64,000 nt of DNA from Kineosporiaceae bacterium (GCA_016713225.1 JADJPO010000007.1:62001-126000); one strand, 5' to 3'. Positions 27,839-36,397 are shown, numbered from the stretch's first letter. The notes: generated from the letters alone by a model not told the origin. Made by a program: numbers and translations.

Positions 27839-29659
27839 TCAGCTCCACCCGACGCTGGACCACCGGCTGCCCGACCAGCTGGTCCCCGACCAGCGGCTGC
27901 CGGACCAGCGACTGCCGGACCAGTCCGAGCCGGTCCAGGTGGCGGTGCTCCACCGGCTACCCGACCAGGTGTCGCCGGACCAACGGCTACCGTTCCACGT
28001 CCCGCCGGTCCAGGCAGCACCGCGAGCCTCCGCCGCAGCCAGGGTCGAGGTCGACACCGCACGCCCGAAGATGTCCTTCTCGCCGGTCAGTTCGACCCCG
28101 TTGTTCAGCACGTGGACGCCGCCACGAGTGGCCTCCAGGGAGCCGCCACCCACGCTCGGCAGATAGATCTGGCGAGCCGAACTCGACGGCGACTGGGACA
28201 GCGCAGCGATCGCCGACGGGATGCCGTACCCACCGTAGGTGCGGTTACGCCAGGTGAGCAGCGCCGCGTAGTCCTCCGGCTTCATCCCCCGCCGCTTGGC
28301 CTCGGCCTTCAGCTCCTCGGTGATCTCCACCGGCCGCAGCGAGGTCGCCGTCGAGGTGATCAGCGCCTTGATCTGGTCCGGTGTGGCCGTGGGGTTCTTC
28401 TGCACCACGAGCGCCGCCAGACCCGACACGATCGCGGCCGCCTCCGAGGTCCCCGACCCCCGCTGGAACCGGGTGCCCACCTTGCCCTGGTTCTCGGCCA
28501 GGGTGTCGATGAACGAGCCCGGCACCCGCAGTCCGATGGTGCTGACCGCCGGCGCGACCACGTCGACCGGCCGCAACACGGTGCCGTTCTGCGCGAAGTC
28601 GGCCACCACGTCGTCCGACGTCACGACGGTTCCCATGCTGTCCAGCCCACCGACAGCAAGGACGTACGGGTCGTAGGCCGGCGAGGCCAGCTTGGTCTGG
28701 GTCTTGCCCTCGTTACCGGCGGAGGCGACGACGACCAGGCCGCGCTTCCAGGCCTGCTCGGCGGCGTAGGCCAGCGGGTCGACCAGATACGACTGGGCGC
28801 TGTCGGTGCCGAAGCTGAGGTTGAGCACCCGGATGTTCAGACCGGAGTCGTGCGCGTGCTGCACGGTCCAGTCGATGGCCGCGATCACCTGGGAGACGTC
28901 GGCCGCCCCGTTGCGTGCCCCGACCTTGACGTTCACGATGCGCGAGTCGGGTGCCACTCCGGTGAAGATCCGGGTATCACTGAGAGAGCTTCCGGTCAGG
29001 CAGGTCGAGCAGTTGCCCTTCGTACTCAGCAGTGGGTCGCGTCCCGCGATCAGACCCGCCATGAAGGTGCCGTGCCCGAACCCGTCGACGCCCGGCGTGC
29101 TGGTCTGGGAGTCGAAGGACAGGTCCGGCCCCACGATCACCTTGCCGGCGGCGTCCAGACCGGGCACGGTGCTGACCCCGGTGTCGATCACCGCGACGTC
29201 CACACCGGCGCCGGTCCAGCCCTTGGCCCACGCGGCCTGGGCTCCCACGATCTGGGTGATGGACGACGACGACCCGGCGGCCGCCACGTCGTAGCCGAGC
29301 CCGGGGTCGATCGACGTCGGGTGCACGGCGCGGTCGGGGGTCACCGAGACCACGGCAGGTGCCGCGCTCAGCCGGGCCACGGCCTGAGCCGAACCCTGCG
29401 CCGCGAAGCCGTGCACGATGTCGAGGCGGCGCGTGATCTGCAGGCCGAGGTCCTCGGCCCGGCGCTGGACGGCGGACTCCTGGCCCGCTGCCGCCATCAC
29501 CACCACGGAACTCACCTCGGTGTCGAGGCCCCCGGCGCCGCCGCTCGCGGCCGCCGCGGAGCCCGTCGCCAAGGGCAGAGCCAGGGCAGGCAGGGCAAGG
29601 AGGGCACCGAGCGCGCTGCCCCGGGCGGTGAACAGCCCGAGTCGACGGCTCACTGCCAC
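27839..29659 (-). CDS. Secreted S8 serine peptidase with C-terminal Trp-rich pentapeptide repeats
   Basis: A 606-residue secreted subtilase. Signal peptide (residues 1 to about 38, ending GSAAAA), I9-like propeptide (about 48-112) and the catalytic domain with Asp159 in VIDTGVS, His196 in GFGHGTFMAG, Asn316 in ASAGNEG and Ser405 in GSGTSEAAA. The C-terminus (about 550-606) is a run of 12 Trp residues spaced exactly five apart, with units such as WSGSR, WTGSD and WSGTS. The function of this tail is unknown; a wall or surface association is a guess. The GTG at 29659 overlaps a small secreted-peptide gene by 10 bp, so the two are coupled. A terminator hairpin follows the gene. Confidence 0.9.
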   Translation of the reverse strand: MAVSRRLGLFTARGSALGALLALPALALPLATGSAAAASGGAGGLDTEVSSVVVMAAAGQESAVQRRAEDLGLQITRRLDIVHGFAAQGSAQAVARLSAAPAVVSVTPDRAVHPTSIDPGLGYDVAAAGSSSSITQIVGAQAAWAKGWTGAGVDVAVIDTGVSTVPGLDAAGKVIVGPDLSFDSQTSTPGVDGFGHGTFMAGLIAGRDPLLSTKGNCSTCLTGSSLSDTRIFTGVAPDSRIVNVKVGARNGAADVSQVIAAIDWTVQHAHDSGLNIRVLNLSFGTDSAQSYLVDPLAYAAEQAWKRGLVVVASAGNEGKTQTKLASPAYDPYVLAVGGLDSMGTVVTSDDVVADFAQNGTVLRPVDVVAPAVSTIGLRVPGSFIDTLAENQGKVGTRFQRGSGTSEAAAIVSGLAALVVQKNPTATPDQIKALITSTATSLRPVEITEELKAEAKRRGMKPEDYAALLTWRNRTYGGYGIPSAIAALSQSPSSSARQIYLPSVGGGSLEATRGGVHVLNNGVELTGEKDIFGRAVSTSTLAAAEARGAAWTGGTWNGSRWSGDTWSGSRWSTATWTGSDWSGSRWSGSRWSGTSWSGSRWSSVGWS

Positions 29660-29856
29660 CGCACCCCCCGACAGGTGCTGATCGGGTCCTTGATCGGTGA
29701 CAGCGCCGAGAGTCGCTGCACGGTCGGATCACCCGCCGACAACGTGGTGACCGCCGAGGCGGATCCTGCTCCGGTGAACAGCAGGATGGTCAGTAACCCC
29801 GCCACGAGACCACCTCGCCGCACTGCGCCTCGTCCGAATCGGGTGCGCTCGTCCAT
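29650..29856 (-). CDS. Small secreted peptide encoded directly upstream of the subtilase
   Basis: A 68-residue ORF starting MDERTRFGRGAVRRGG, followed by a hydrophobic signal core (LVAGLLTILLFTGAGSASA). It leaves a mature peptide of about 34 residues with one Cys near the end (PISTCRGVRWQ). Its 3' end overlaps the subtilase start by 10 bp, so it is very likely translated together with the protease. No family is recognised. A substrate, inhibitor or accessory peptide of the protease would fit the coupling, but this is inference only. A longer in-frame start at 29928 is possible. Confidence 0.6.
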   Translation of the reverse strand: MDERTRFGRGAVRRGGLVAGLLTILLFTGAGSASAVTTLSAGDPTVQRLSALSPIKDPISTCRGVRWQ

Positions 29857-30029
29857 GCTCGCAACTCCCTGCTGTCGTAGTCGTGACCCAACGTGCTCTT
29901 CTGACTGCTCCAAGTTAGAAAGCAACAACGAGTCAGCGCTACATCACAGCGAGCCACCACCCGTGTGGCCGGGTGGGGTGACCCGAGCGGGTCAACGGCT
30001 TCCCGTTCGGAGCATCCGAGCGGTCGAAC

Positions 30030-30956
30030 TCAGCGGGGACGGCTCGCCGGGGCGGCCGCCTGGGCCGCCGTGCGCAGCGCCCGGATCATCCGCCGCACGG
30101 CCGGCTGATCTGTCAGCGATCGTCGGGTGACCAACCAGATGTGGCGCGGTGCCGGCGGCTGCTGCAACCGGCGCACCACCACCTGCTCGCGTACGGCGCC
30201 CAGGGCGAGCAGCGGTGCCAGGGCCACTCCCAGCCCCGCGGCCACATAGCCCTGGGTGACCGCGAACTCGTCACCCTCGGCACTGACGCGCGGCGTGAAC
30301 CCGGCCCGGCGGCACGCGGTCACGGTCGCCTCCCGCACATAGTCGGCCGCGCCCGTGGTGATCACCCAATCGGCGTCGGCCAACGCGGACACGTCGATCG
30401 CCCGCCGGTGTGCCAGCGGGTGGTCGTGTTGCAGCAACAGCCGGTACTCGTCGTCCAGCAGGTGGGTTCGCACCAGATCGTCCTGGGGCTCGGCGCCTCG
30501 GGCGAACGGCTCCACCACGATGACCAGCTCGACCTCACCGGCCCGCAGCCGGCGCAGCGCGCCGTCCGTCTCGTCGACCAGTGGCCGCACGTGCAGACCC
30601 GGCATCACCCGACGCAACTCGGCGATCGCCGGGGGCAGCAGCGACTCGCCCGCCGAGTGGAACGAGACCACCCGCAACCGGCCGGTGCGCCCGGCCCGCA
30701 GATCGGCCAGTTCACCCTCGGCGTCGGCCACGGCGCGCAGGATGCGTTCGGCGTGCTCGGCCAGCAGCAGTCCCGCCGCGGTCGGCCGGACGCCGCGGCC
30801 CGCCTTCTCGTACAAGGGCGAGCCGGCCTCGTGCTCGAGTTGATCGAGCTGCTGGCTGACCGCCGAGACGGTGTACCCCAGGGACGCCGCCGCCGCGGTG
30901 AGCGTGCCCTCGGCGATCACGGTGCGATGGACGACGAGCAAGCGAGTGGTGAGCAC
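30030..30956 (-). CDS. LysR-family transcriptional regulator
   Basis: A 308-residue LysR regulator. The N-terminal winged HTH contains VIAEGTLTAAAASLGYTVSA, and VSQQLDQLEHEAGSPLYEK follows it. A periplasmic-binding-like effector domain (GRLRVVSFHSAGESLLPPAI onward) fills the rest. I use the GTG at 30954-30956; an upstream in-frame start near 31067 would overlap the divergent promoter region. It is divergent from two tandem genes for very small membrane proteins, the classical position for a LysR target, so control of those genes is plausible. Confidence 0.9.
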   Translation of the reverse strand: MLTTRLLVVHRTVIAEGTLTAAAASLGYTVSAVSQQLDQLEHEAGSPLYEKAGRGVRPTAAGLLLAEHAERILRAVADAEGELADLRAGRTGRLRVVSFHSAGESLLPPAIAELRRVMPGLHVRPLVDETDGALRRLRAGEVELVIVVEPFARGAEPQDDLVRTHLLDDEYRLLLQHDHPLAHRRAIDVSALADADWVITTGAADYVREATVTACRRAGFTPRVSAEGDEFAVTQGYVAAGLGVALAPLLALGAVREQVVVRRLQQPPAPRHIWLVTRRSLTDQPAVRRMIRALRTAAQAAAPASRPR

Positions 30957-31087
30957 GCTCCATTGTTCAGCAGAACTGAAGTGTCTTTCAATAACCCTCG
31001 CTGGATTTCGAACGATATATGGCCGATGATAGAGACATCCCGACGGGGACTCCGTCGGGAGACGCACTACTGAGAAGGCGACCGGTC

Positions 31088-31222
31088 ATGTTGGTTCTGT
31101 TCCTGATCCTGCTGGCGATCTGCATCGTGGCGCCCTGGCTCGGCCAGGACACCAGCGATGGCCACTCCGAGAACTCTCACCCGTCGCAGGGTTGGTACCC
31201 CGCCCTGCCCACCCCCCACTGA
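31088..31222 (+). CDS. Small membrane protein, copy 1 of a tandem pair
   Basis: A 44-residue ORF: one hydrophobic helix (MLVLFLILLAICIVAPWLG) followed by the tail QDTSDGHSENSHPSQGWYPA. GAGAAGG lies about eight bases before the ATG. The next gene encodes a clear paralogue with the same APWLGQDTSD and GWYP blocks, which argues strongly that both are real genes. An in-frame start at 31019 would add 23 residues. I do not recognise a named family. It is divergent from the LysR gene. Confidence 0.7.
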   Translation: MLVLFLILLAICIVAPWLGQDTSDGHSENSHPSQGWYPALPTPH

Positions 31223-31271
31223 CGCATTCGGCGACACCGAACGCCACGCCATCCATCGAGAGGCAACAGCA

Positions 31272-31412
31272 ATGCTCACCACACTGCTCCTCACGCTGCT
31301 GGTGACCTGCCTCGTGGCCCCATGGCTGGGGCAGGACACCAGCGACGCGCACGCTGAGCGCGCCCGCCCGCAGCAAGGCTGGTACCCGACGCTGCCCGAG
31401 CGCCGCTACTGA
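31272..31412 (+). CDS. Small membrane protein, copy 2 of a tandem pair
   Basis: A 46-residue paralogue of the preceding gene: hydrophobic MLTTLLLTLLVTCLVAPWLG, then QDTSDAHAERARPQQGWYPT and a basic end. GAGAGG lies seven bases before the ATG. The conserved pattern across both copies is APWLGQDTSD-x-H/A-x-E, then P-x-x-GWYP-x-LP. The helix diverges while the tail is kept, suggesting that the tail (likely extracytoplasmic or at the membrane surface) does the work. The 3' end overlaps the convergent methylase gene by 7 bp. Confidence 0.72.
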   Translation: MLTTLLLTLLVTCLVAPWLGQDTSDAHAERARPQQGWYPTLPERRY

Positions 31413-32248
31413 GGGGTCTGCTCGGCGCGTTGCGCCACCCGACGGCCCACGAGCACGGTGGCCCCGCGCTCGGCGTCGTGGCGTACCTCGGCCGTCAGCC
31501 CTGCCCCCGCCGCGGCCCGCGCCGCCACGGGCGCCTGTGAACGCGCCCCTTCCACCAGCAGGACGCCGTCCGGTGCCAGCCACTCACCGGCACCGCTGAT
31601 GACGCGCCGCGCGATCGCCAAACCGTCGTCCCCGCCGTCCAGTGCCCTGAGCGGCTCGAACACCCGGGCCTCGATCGGCATCGTCGCGACCGCACCGGTC
31701 GGCACGTAGGGCGGCGAGCAGACGATGAGATCGACGCGACCGCGCAGCCCGAGGGCCAGCGGCCGATACAGATCGCCCGTCACCACGTCGGCGGTCGACC
31801 CGTCCTCGACCAGTCCCGCCAGCTCGGCGAGATTGCCCCGGGCGCAGGCGACGGCCACGGGATCGACGTCCACGGCGTGGATCTCGATCCGTTCGATCCG
31901 CCGCGCGATCGCCCCGGCGATCGCCCCGGAGCCGCAACAGAGGTCCACGACCACCGGACGCCGCCGGCCCAGACCGATCAGCTCGTCGACGGCGACCTCG
32001 ACCACGAACTCGCTGCGCCGTCGGGGCACGAACACCCCCTCACCCACCCGCACCCGCCAGCCGTCGAACGCGGCCCAGCCCACGATGTGCTCGAGCGGAT
32101 GGCCCTGCTCCCGGCGGCGGACCATGACCTCGAGCAGCTGGGCGTCGAGGTGACCCGCCTCGGTGGTGGCCTCGAGCAGCAGCCCGGCCTCGTCCTCGGC
32201 GAACACGCACCCGGCCGCCCGCAGCCGCACGGTGAGCGTCGCGTGCAC
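31406..32248 (-). CDS. Putative protein N5-glutamine methyltransferase (PrmC-related, substrate unknown)
   Basis: A 280-residue SAM methylase of the PrmC-related group (TIGR03704 type). It shows LLLEATTEAGHLDAQLLEVM in the N-terminal helical domain, GVFVPRRRSEFVVE (substrate-binding loop), motif I VVDLCCGSGAIAGAIA, and the catalytic site as CSPPYVPTGAVATMP, where true PrmC has NPPY. Family members act on release factors or related proteins, but this subgroup has no assigned substrate. The replaced Asn could change activity. No operon partner is evident. Confidence 0.82.
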   Translation of the reverse strand: MHATLTVRLRAAGCVFAEDEAGLLLEATTEAGHLDAQLLEVMVRRREQGHPLEHIVGWAAFDGWRVRVGEGVFVPRRRSEFVVEVAVDELIGLGRRRPVVVDLCCGSGAIAGAIARRIERIEIHAVDVDPVAVACARGNLAELAGLVEDGSTADVVTGDLYRPLALGLRGRVDLIVCSPPYVPTGAVATMPIEARVFEPLRALDGGDDGLAIARRVISGAGEWLAPDGVLLVEGARSQAPVAARAAAGAGLTAEVRHDAERGATVLVGRRVAQRAEQTPQ

Positions 32249-32394
32249 CTGCTCGAGATCGTCGTCGATGGTTCGCCTCCTCGCGAGAGCACCCTAGATG
32301 GCCACCACCCCAAATCGGTGTCAAGCAGGCACCCGACGGGTCAGATCCGGGGCACCTGTGCCAGATCACCGGCCCGGCAGGTACGGTCCCGGCC

Positions 32395-32697
32395 ATGGAG
32401 TTCGCCATCTTCCTGCAGCGCATCGACGACCGGCCGTTGACCCACGACGTGGTCAGTGCCCACGTCGCGGGCCTGCGACACCTGGACGAGCAGGGGCGCC
32501 TGATCGCCGCCGGCCCCCTGGCCGACGGCACCGGCGGGTTGGTTCTGGCCCACTTCGATTCCCAGGACGAGGCCGAGGCGTTCGCGCGATCCGACGCCTT
32601 CGTGGCCCACGGCTACGAGAGTTTCGAGGTCCAGCCGTGGATGTGGGCGAACCGCGGCAACGGCTATCTGCTGCAGGACGGCGCCGCGCAGGGGTGA
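32395..32697 (+). CDS. YciI-family protein
   Basis: A 100-residue single-domain protein of the YciI-like (ferredoxin-like alpha/beta) family: MEFAIFLQRIDDRPLTHDVV, HVAGLRHLDEQGRLIAAGPL, and the segment DEAEAFARSDAFVAHGYESF with the conserved Asp before Pro/Ala. Members have been linked to dehalogenase-like or small-molecule enzymes, but function is generally unknown. It stands alone, upstream of psd. Confidence 0.85.
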   Translation: MEFAIFLQRIDDRPLTHDVVSAHVAGLRHLDEQGRLIAAGPLADGTGGLVLAHFDSQDEAEAFARSDAFVAHGYESFEVQPWMWANRGNGYLLQDGAAQG

Positions 32698-32721
32698 TCG
32701 TGCGACGCACTGCCGGCTCGG

Positions 32722-33468
32722 GTGGGCTATAAACGCGGGGTGCTCACCTCCAGGACTCGCGCTCCCGACAGCCACCGGCTCGGCGTGGGACGGCTCGGCG
32801 TCGACCGCGACGGGCTGGTGACCGCGGCCGTCTTCGCCGGCCTGACCGGCCTGCTCGGGGCACGACGAGCGCCCCGGTCGGCGCGGCTGGTCCGCGTGGT
32901 GACCGCCGTGGCAGGCGTGGCGCTGACCCTGTTCTTCCGCGACCCGGACCGCTCGCCCAGCGACGACCCGGGTTGGACGCCGGACCCGGACGAGGTGTTG
33001 GCGGCCTCCGACGGGCGGATCCTGTCGGTCGAGGAGGTCGAGGACCCTCGGATCGGGCCCGGCCGGTGGTTGCGCATCGCCACCTTCCTGTCGGTGCTCG
33101 ACGTCCACGTCAACCGGACGCCGATCAGCGGCGAGGTGGTCGCCGTCCAGCGGCATCGCGGCGGGTATGCGATGGCGCAGACCGAGGGCGCCGAGCACAA
33201 CGTCGCGGCCTACCTGACCCTGGGCACCACACACGGCCCGGTGATCGTGGCGCAACGCACCGGCCTCATCGCGCGACGCATCGTGGTGCGCACCCGACCG
33301 GGGGATCGGCTGCGGGCCGGTCAACGGTTCGGACTCATCCGGTTCGGTTCGCGGACCGATGTGTACCTGCCCGCCGGGACGGCGCGGGCAGAAGTTTCCG
33401 TTGGCGAGAGAGTGATCGGCGGGCGCACTGTTCTCGCCCGGTTCACACGGTCCGACCTGCAGGAATGA
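32722..33468 (+). CDS. psd: Phosphatidylserine decarboxylase, short (type II-like) form
   Basis: Pyruvoyl enzyme that decarboxylates phosphatidylserine to phosphatidylethanolamine. The 248-residue protein has the FFRDPDR segment, LSVLDVHVNRTPISG, GYAMAQTEGAEHNVAAYL and the self-cleavage region RFGSRTDVYLP, where Gly-Ser is the processing site. Starts at GTG 32722 or GTG 32740 are both possible. It precedes the phosphatidylserine synthase gene on the same strand with a 254-bp gap (33469-33722) in which no gene is seen. Confidence 0.92.
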   Translation: MGYKRGVLTSRTRAPDSHRLGVGRLGVDRDGLVTAAVFAGLTGLLGARRAPRSARLVRVVTAVAGVALTLFFRDPDRSPSDDPGWTPDPDEVLAASDGRILSVEEVEDPRIGPGRWLRIATFLSVLDVHVNRTPISGEVVAVQRHRGGYAMAQTEGAEHNVAAYLTLGTTHGPVIVAQRTGLIARRIVVRTRPGDRLRAGQRFGLIRFGSRTDVYLPAGTARAEVSVGERVIGGRTVLARFTRSDLQE

Positions 33469-33722
33469 GTGAACCGCAGGTGGCGGCGGTGGCGAGACAG
33501 GTCGGTGACGGCGACGAGCGGCAGGCTGCGGTCGTTGTTCCGAACACCCGTGATGTGGTGTGCTTTACGCGCCCCTGACCATCCATGGCTCGCCGATCGA
33601 CACCGGTGGGCCGCAGTTTTCCGCTGGCGCTGGTCGGCCCGATGTGCCGTAGGGGGCCGGTTCGTGCGACCACGCACGCCCCGGGCACGAGGCATGATCT
33701 GGCCTAGGAGGACAGCGAGACG

Positions 33723-34523
33723 ATGACGCCCGAATCCGCGACGGGTGGCAGAGCAGCCCCGTTGTCCCCCGACCTCACCACGTCCCTGGACGAGGCGCTC
33801 GCCGAGGCCCCGTTGGCCCCCGTCCCGCCGCTGTTGCCCGGCCCGCGTACCCGGGGGCGACTGATCCGGTTCGGGCTCGTCAACCTGCTGACCTTGTCGG
33901 GTCTCGCGCTGAGCATCGTCGCGCTGAGCCTGGCGCTGGACGGGCGAACCTCGACCGCTGCGCTGGTGATGATCCTGGTTGCCGCCGGTGACGGTGCTGA
34001 TGGCCTGCTCGCCCGCGCCTGGGGGGTGGCGACCCCGTTCGGCGGCCAACTCGACTCGCTGTGCGACATGGCCACGTTCGGCGTGGTCTGCCCGCTGGTG
34101 GTGGTGCAGGCCCACGGCGGCCTGGACAGCCTGCTGCACGGCATGGTGGCCGGCGTCATCGCCATGGCGGTGGCCGCGGCGATCCGGCTCGCCCGCTTCG
34201 TGATCTCACCCAAGAAGTCGAACTTCTTCGCCGGCATGCCGACCACGGCCACGGCCGTGCTGCTGTGTGGCTGGCTGCTCGTGTTCCCCGATGCCGGGCA
34301 ACTGACCACGACGCTGCTGATGGGCGTCCTGGCGGTCCTGATGGTCACCGAACTGCCCTACCCCAAGCTGGCCGCCGCACCCCGTGCGCCGGGCTGGCTC
34401 ATCGGGGTGGCACTGGTGCTGGGTCTGATGGGCGTGCTCGCACCGAACCTGATCATCCCGGCGTTGGGCATCGGGTACCTGTTGTTCGGGCCCGTGGTGT
34501 GGTTGGAGCGGCGCTACTTCTAG
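33723..34523 (+). CDS. pssA: CDP-diacylglycerol-serine O-phosphatidyltransferase
   Basis: Membrane enzyme that makes phosphatidylserine from CDP-diacylglycerol and serine. The CDP-alcohol phosphatidyltransferase motif D-x2-DG-x2-AR-x8-G-x3-D-x3-D is complete at GDGADGLLARAWGVATPFGG with QLDSLCD. Six or more hydrophobic helices follow. The first 45 residues are acidic and variable. The start at 33723 is set by AGGAGG about 11 bases upstream. Together with psd it makes phosphatidylethanolamine. The serine-using assignment rests mainly on that partnership. Confidence 0.9.
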   Translation: MTPESATGGRAAPLSPDLTTSLDEALAEAPLAPVPPLLPGPRTRGRLIRFGLVNLLTLSGLALSIVALSLALDGRTSTAALVMILVAAGDGADGLLARAWGVATPFGGQLDSLCDMATFGVVCPLVVVQAHGGLDSLLHGMVAGVIAMAVAAAIRLARFVISPKKSNFFAGMPTTATAVLLCGWLLVFPDAGQLTTTLLMGVLAVLMVTELPYPKLAAAPRAPGWLIGVALVLGLMGVLAPNLIIPALGIGYLLFGPVVWLERRYF

Positions 34524-34560
34524 GTCAACGCGTTCCACGGGCATCGGCGGAATCGACGGC

Positions 34561-36312
34561 GTGAACGTCATCGGCATGGACCTCGCCTGGGGCGAGAAGA
34601 GCCGCACCGGGCTGGCCGTTCTGGACGAGGCCGGCCGACTGCTGCACGTCGACGCCGTGCGCACCGACGAGCAGATCCTGGCCTCGCTCGCCTCGTTCTC
34701 GCACGGCCCCGACGGAACGCCCGCCGACCTGCTGGTGGCGATCGATGCCCCACTGATCGTGCGCAACCCCACCGGCAACCGCCCGGCCGAGGCCGCGCTC
34801 AACCGTGATTTCGCGCGATTCGAGGCCGGGGCTCATCCCGTCAACACCGGCAAACCCGAGTTCAGCGGAGTGCCCCGAGGTGCCCGGCTGGGCGCCGTTC
34901 TGGGTCTGGACCTGAATCCCCGATCGCAGCGCGCGCGCCGGGCCATCGAGGTCTATCCGCACGCCGCCACCGTCGCCCTGTTCCGGCTCGGCCGCACGCT
35001 GAAGTACAAGAACAAGCCCGGGCGCGGCCTGCCGCTGCTGCGCGCCGAACTGCTCACCCTGATGCGGCTGCTCGAGGGCCTCGCCGATGCCGCTCCCGCG
35101 CTGCTGCTCGACGGTCCGGACTCGCCCTGGCCCGGCCTGGTGACGGCGGTCGAGACCGCCGGCCGCAAGAGCGAACTGCGCCGGGTGGAGGACCAGGTCG
35201 ACGCGGTGATCTGCGCCTACGTCGCCCTGATGGCGGCCCGGTGCCCGGATCGGCTGACGATCTACGGCGACGACGAGAACGGCTGCATCGTCACCCCGAC
35301 ACTCCCGATCGACCACGAGCCCATCGGGGCAGCGGTGCGTGAGTATGCGGCTCGACACGACGAGATGGTGCTTGCGGCAACAGGTTTCACCACCTTGGTG
35401 CAGGCGATCCTGGACGAGGCGGGCATCAACTACCTGAGCGTGACCGGCCGAGCCAAGAGCGTGGCGTCCTTTGCCGGCAAGGCCGCTCGGCGGCAGGACG
35501 GCGTGCCCCAGTTCCCGGATCCGTTACGGGAGATCACCGACCAGATCGGCGTGCGCGTGGTCACGTACGTGGCGAGTGATGTCGCCGCCGTGGCCGACCT
35601 GCTGGCCGACCAGGTCGTCGTCACCGATGATCGCGACCTGGGGCACGAGACCGCCAGCGAAGGCCGGTTCGGGTATTCGAGCCGGCATCTGCTGATCACG
35701 CTGGACGGCGCCCGCGAGGCCGATCCGGCACTCGACCCGTTGCGGGGGCAGGTGGCCGCGGTGCAGATCCGCACCGTGCTGCAGCACGCATGGGCCGAGT
35801 TCGAACACGACATCCGGTACAAGGGAACGGTTCCCGACGAGCACGCCCGCGAGTTCGACCGTCGGTTCACCCTCGCCGCAGGCCTGCTCGAGCTCGCCGA
35901 CCGGGAGTTCACGGCCATTCACGAGCGGCTGCACGGTGGCGTCGTCCCGGTGGCTGCCGAGGAACCACCCGGAGCCTCGGCCGACCCGCGGATCGAGGCC
36001 CGCGAACTGGCGGCCTTCCTGGCCGGGCAATACCCGGACGCCGGCTGGTCGCGCACCGATCACTACGACTGGATCTCGGGGCTGCTGCTCGAGCTGGGCA
36101 TCACCTCGCTACCCGAGTTGAGCGAGACGCTGCGTGCGGTCAACCAGCTGGACCTGCCCGCCCGCATGGCCTACCGCTACCCGCCGGGCGCTGTGCGGCG
36201 GCTGGACGACGCCCTGCTGGCCACCTTCGACGAGCGCTACCTCGGGCTGCACGGCAACGCGCATCGGGTCGCCGCCTTGCGCGCCCGCCGGGACAAGCTG
36301 CTCGGGGCCTGA
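34561..36312 (+). CDS. relZ: DUF429 (RNase H-like) - RelA/SpoT synthetase fusion, RelZ-like
   Basis: A 583-residue two-domain protein. Residues 1 to about 250 are a DUF429 RNase H-like domain (NVIGMDLAWGEKSRTGLAVL, LVAIDAPLIVRNPTGNRPAE, VEDQVDAVICAYVALMA). From about 270 a RelA/SpoT alarmone-synthetase domain follows, with GRAKSVASFAGKAAR, DQIGVRVVTYVASDV, FGYSSRHLLITLDG and VQIRTVLQHAWAEFEHDIRY. No HD hydrolase domain is present. The architecture matches the mycobacterial RelZ protein (RNase HII-like plus pppGpp/pGpp synthetase), which links R-loop or RNA handling to alarmone synthesis. The start is a GTG at 34561, 37 bp after pssA. Symbol given by architecture, not by alignment. Confidence 0.82.
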   Translation: MNVIGMDLAWGEKSRTGLAVLDEAGRLLHVDAVRTDEQILASLASFSHGPDGTPADLLVAIDAPLIVRNPTGNRPAEAALNRDFARFEAGAHPVNTGKPEFSGVPRGARLGAVLGLDLNPRSQRARRAIEVYPHAATVALFRLGRTLKYKNKPGRGLPLLRAELLTLMRLLEGLADAAPALLLDGPDSPWPGLVTAVETAGRKSELRRVEDQVDAVICAYVALMAARCPDRLTIYGDDENGCIVTPTLPIDHEPIGAAVREYAARHDEMVLAATGFTTLVQAILDEAGINYLSVTGRAKSVASFAGKAARRQDGVPQFPDPLREITDQIGVRVVTYVASDVAAVADLLADQVVVTDDRDLGHETASEGRFGYSSRHLLITLDGAREADPALDPLRGQVAAVQIRTVLQHAWAEFEHDIRYKGTVPDEHAREFDRRFTLAAGLLELADREFTAIHERLHGGVVPVAAEEPPGASADPRIEARELAAFLAGQYPDAGWSRTDHYDWISGLLLELGITSLPELSETLRAVNQLDLPARMAYRYPPGAVRRLDDALLATFDERYLGLHGNAHRVAALRARRDKLLGA

Positions 36313-36326
36313 GCCACCTCAGCCGA

Positions 36327-36397
36327 CCATGATCACCGTTAGATCGCAGTATCCCCCGGTTCACCCGGAGCAAACTGCGATCCAACGGTGATCATGG
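36327..36397. terminator. Hairpin downstream of the relZ-like gene
   Basis: The 24-base arms (36327-36350 and 36374-36397) pair with one G-T wobble. The loop of 23 bases contains a second small CCGG hairpin. It starts 15 bp after the relZ stop and lies between convergent genes, so it can stop both. The arm carries CCATGATCAC, echoing the hairpin at 20982-21061. The rest of 36398-36614 holds nothing I can support. Confidence 0.72.

Noticed and set aside
27839..28015. CRISPR-like or minisatellite repeat
   Set aside because: The short DNA repeats are codon repeats of the Trp-rich pentapeptide tail of the subtilase, with no spacers.
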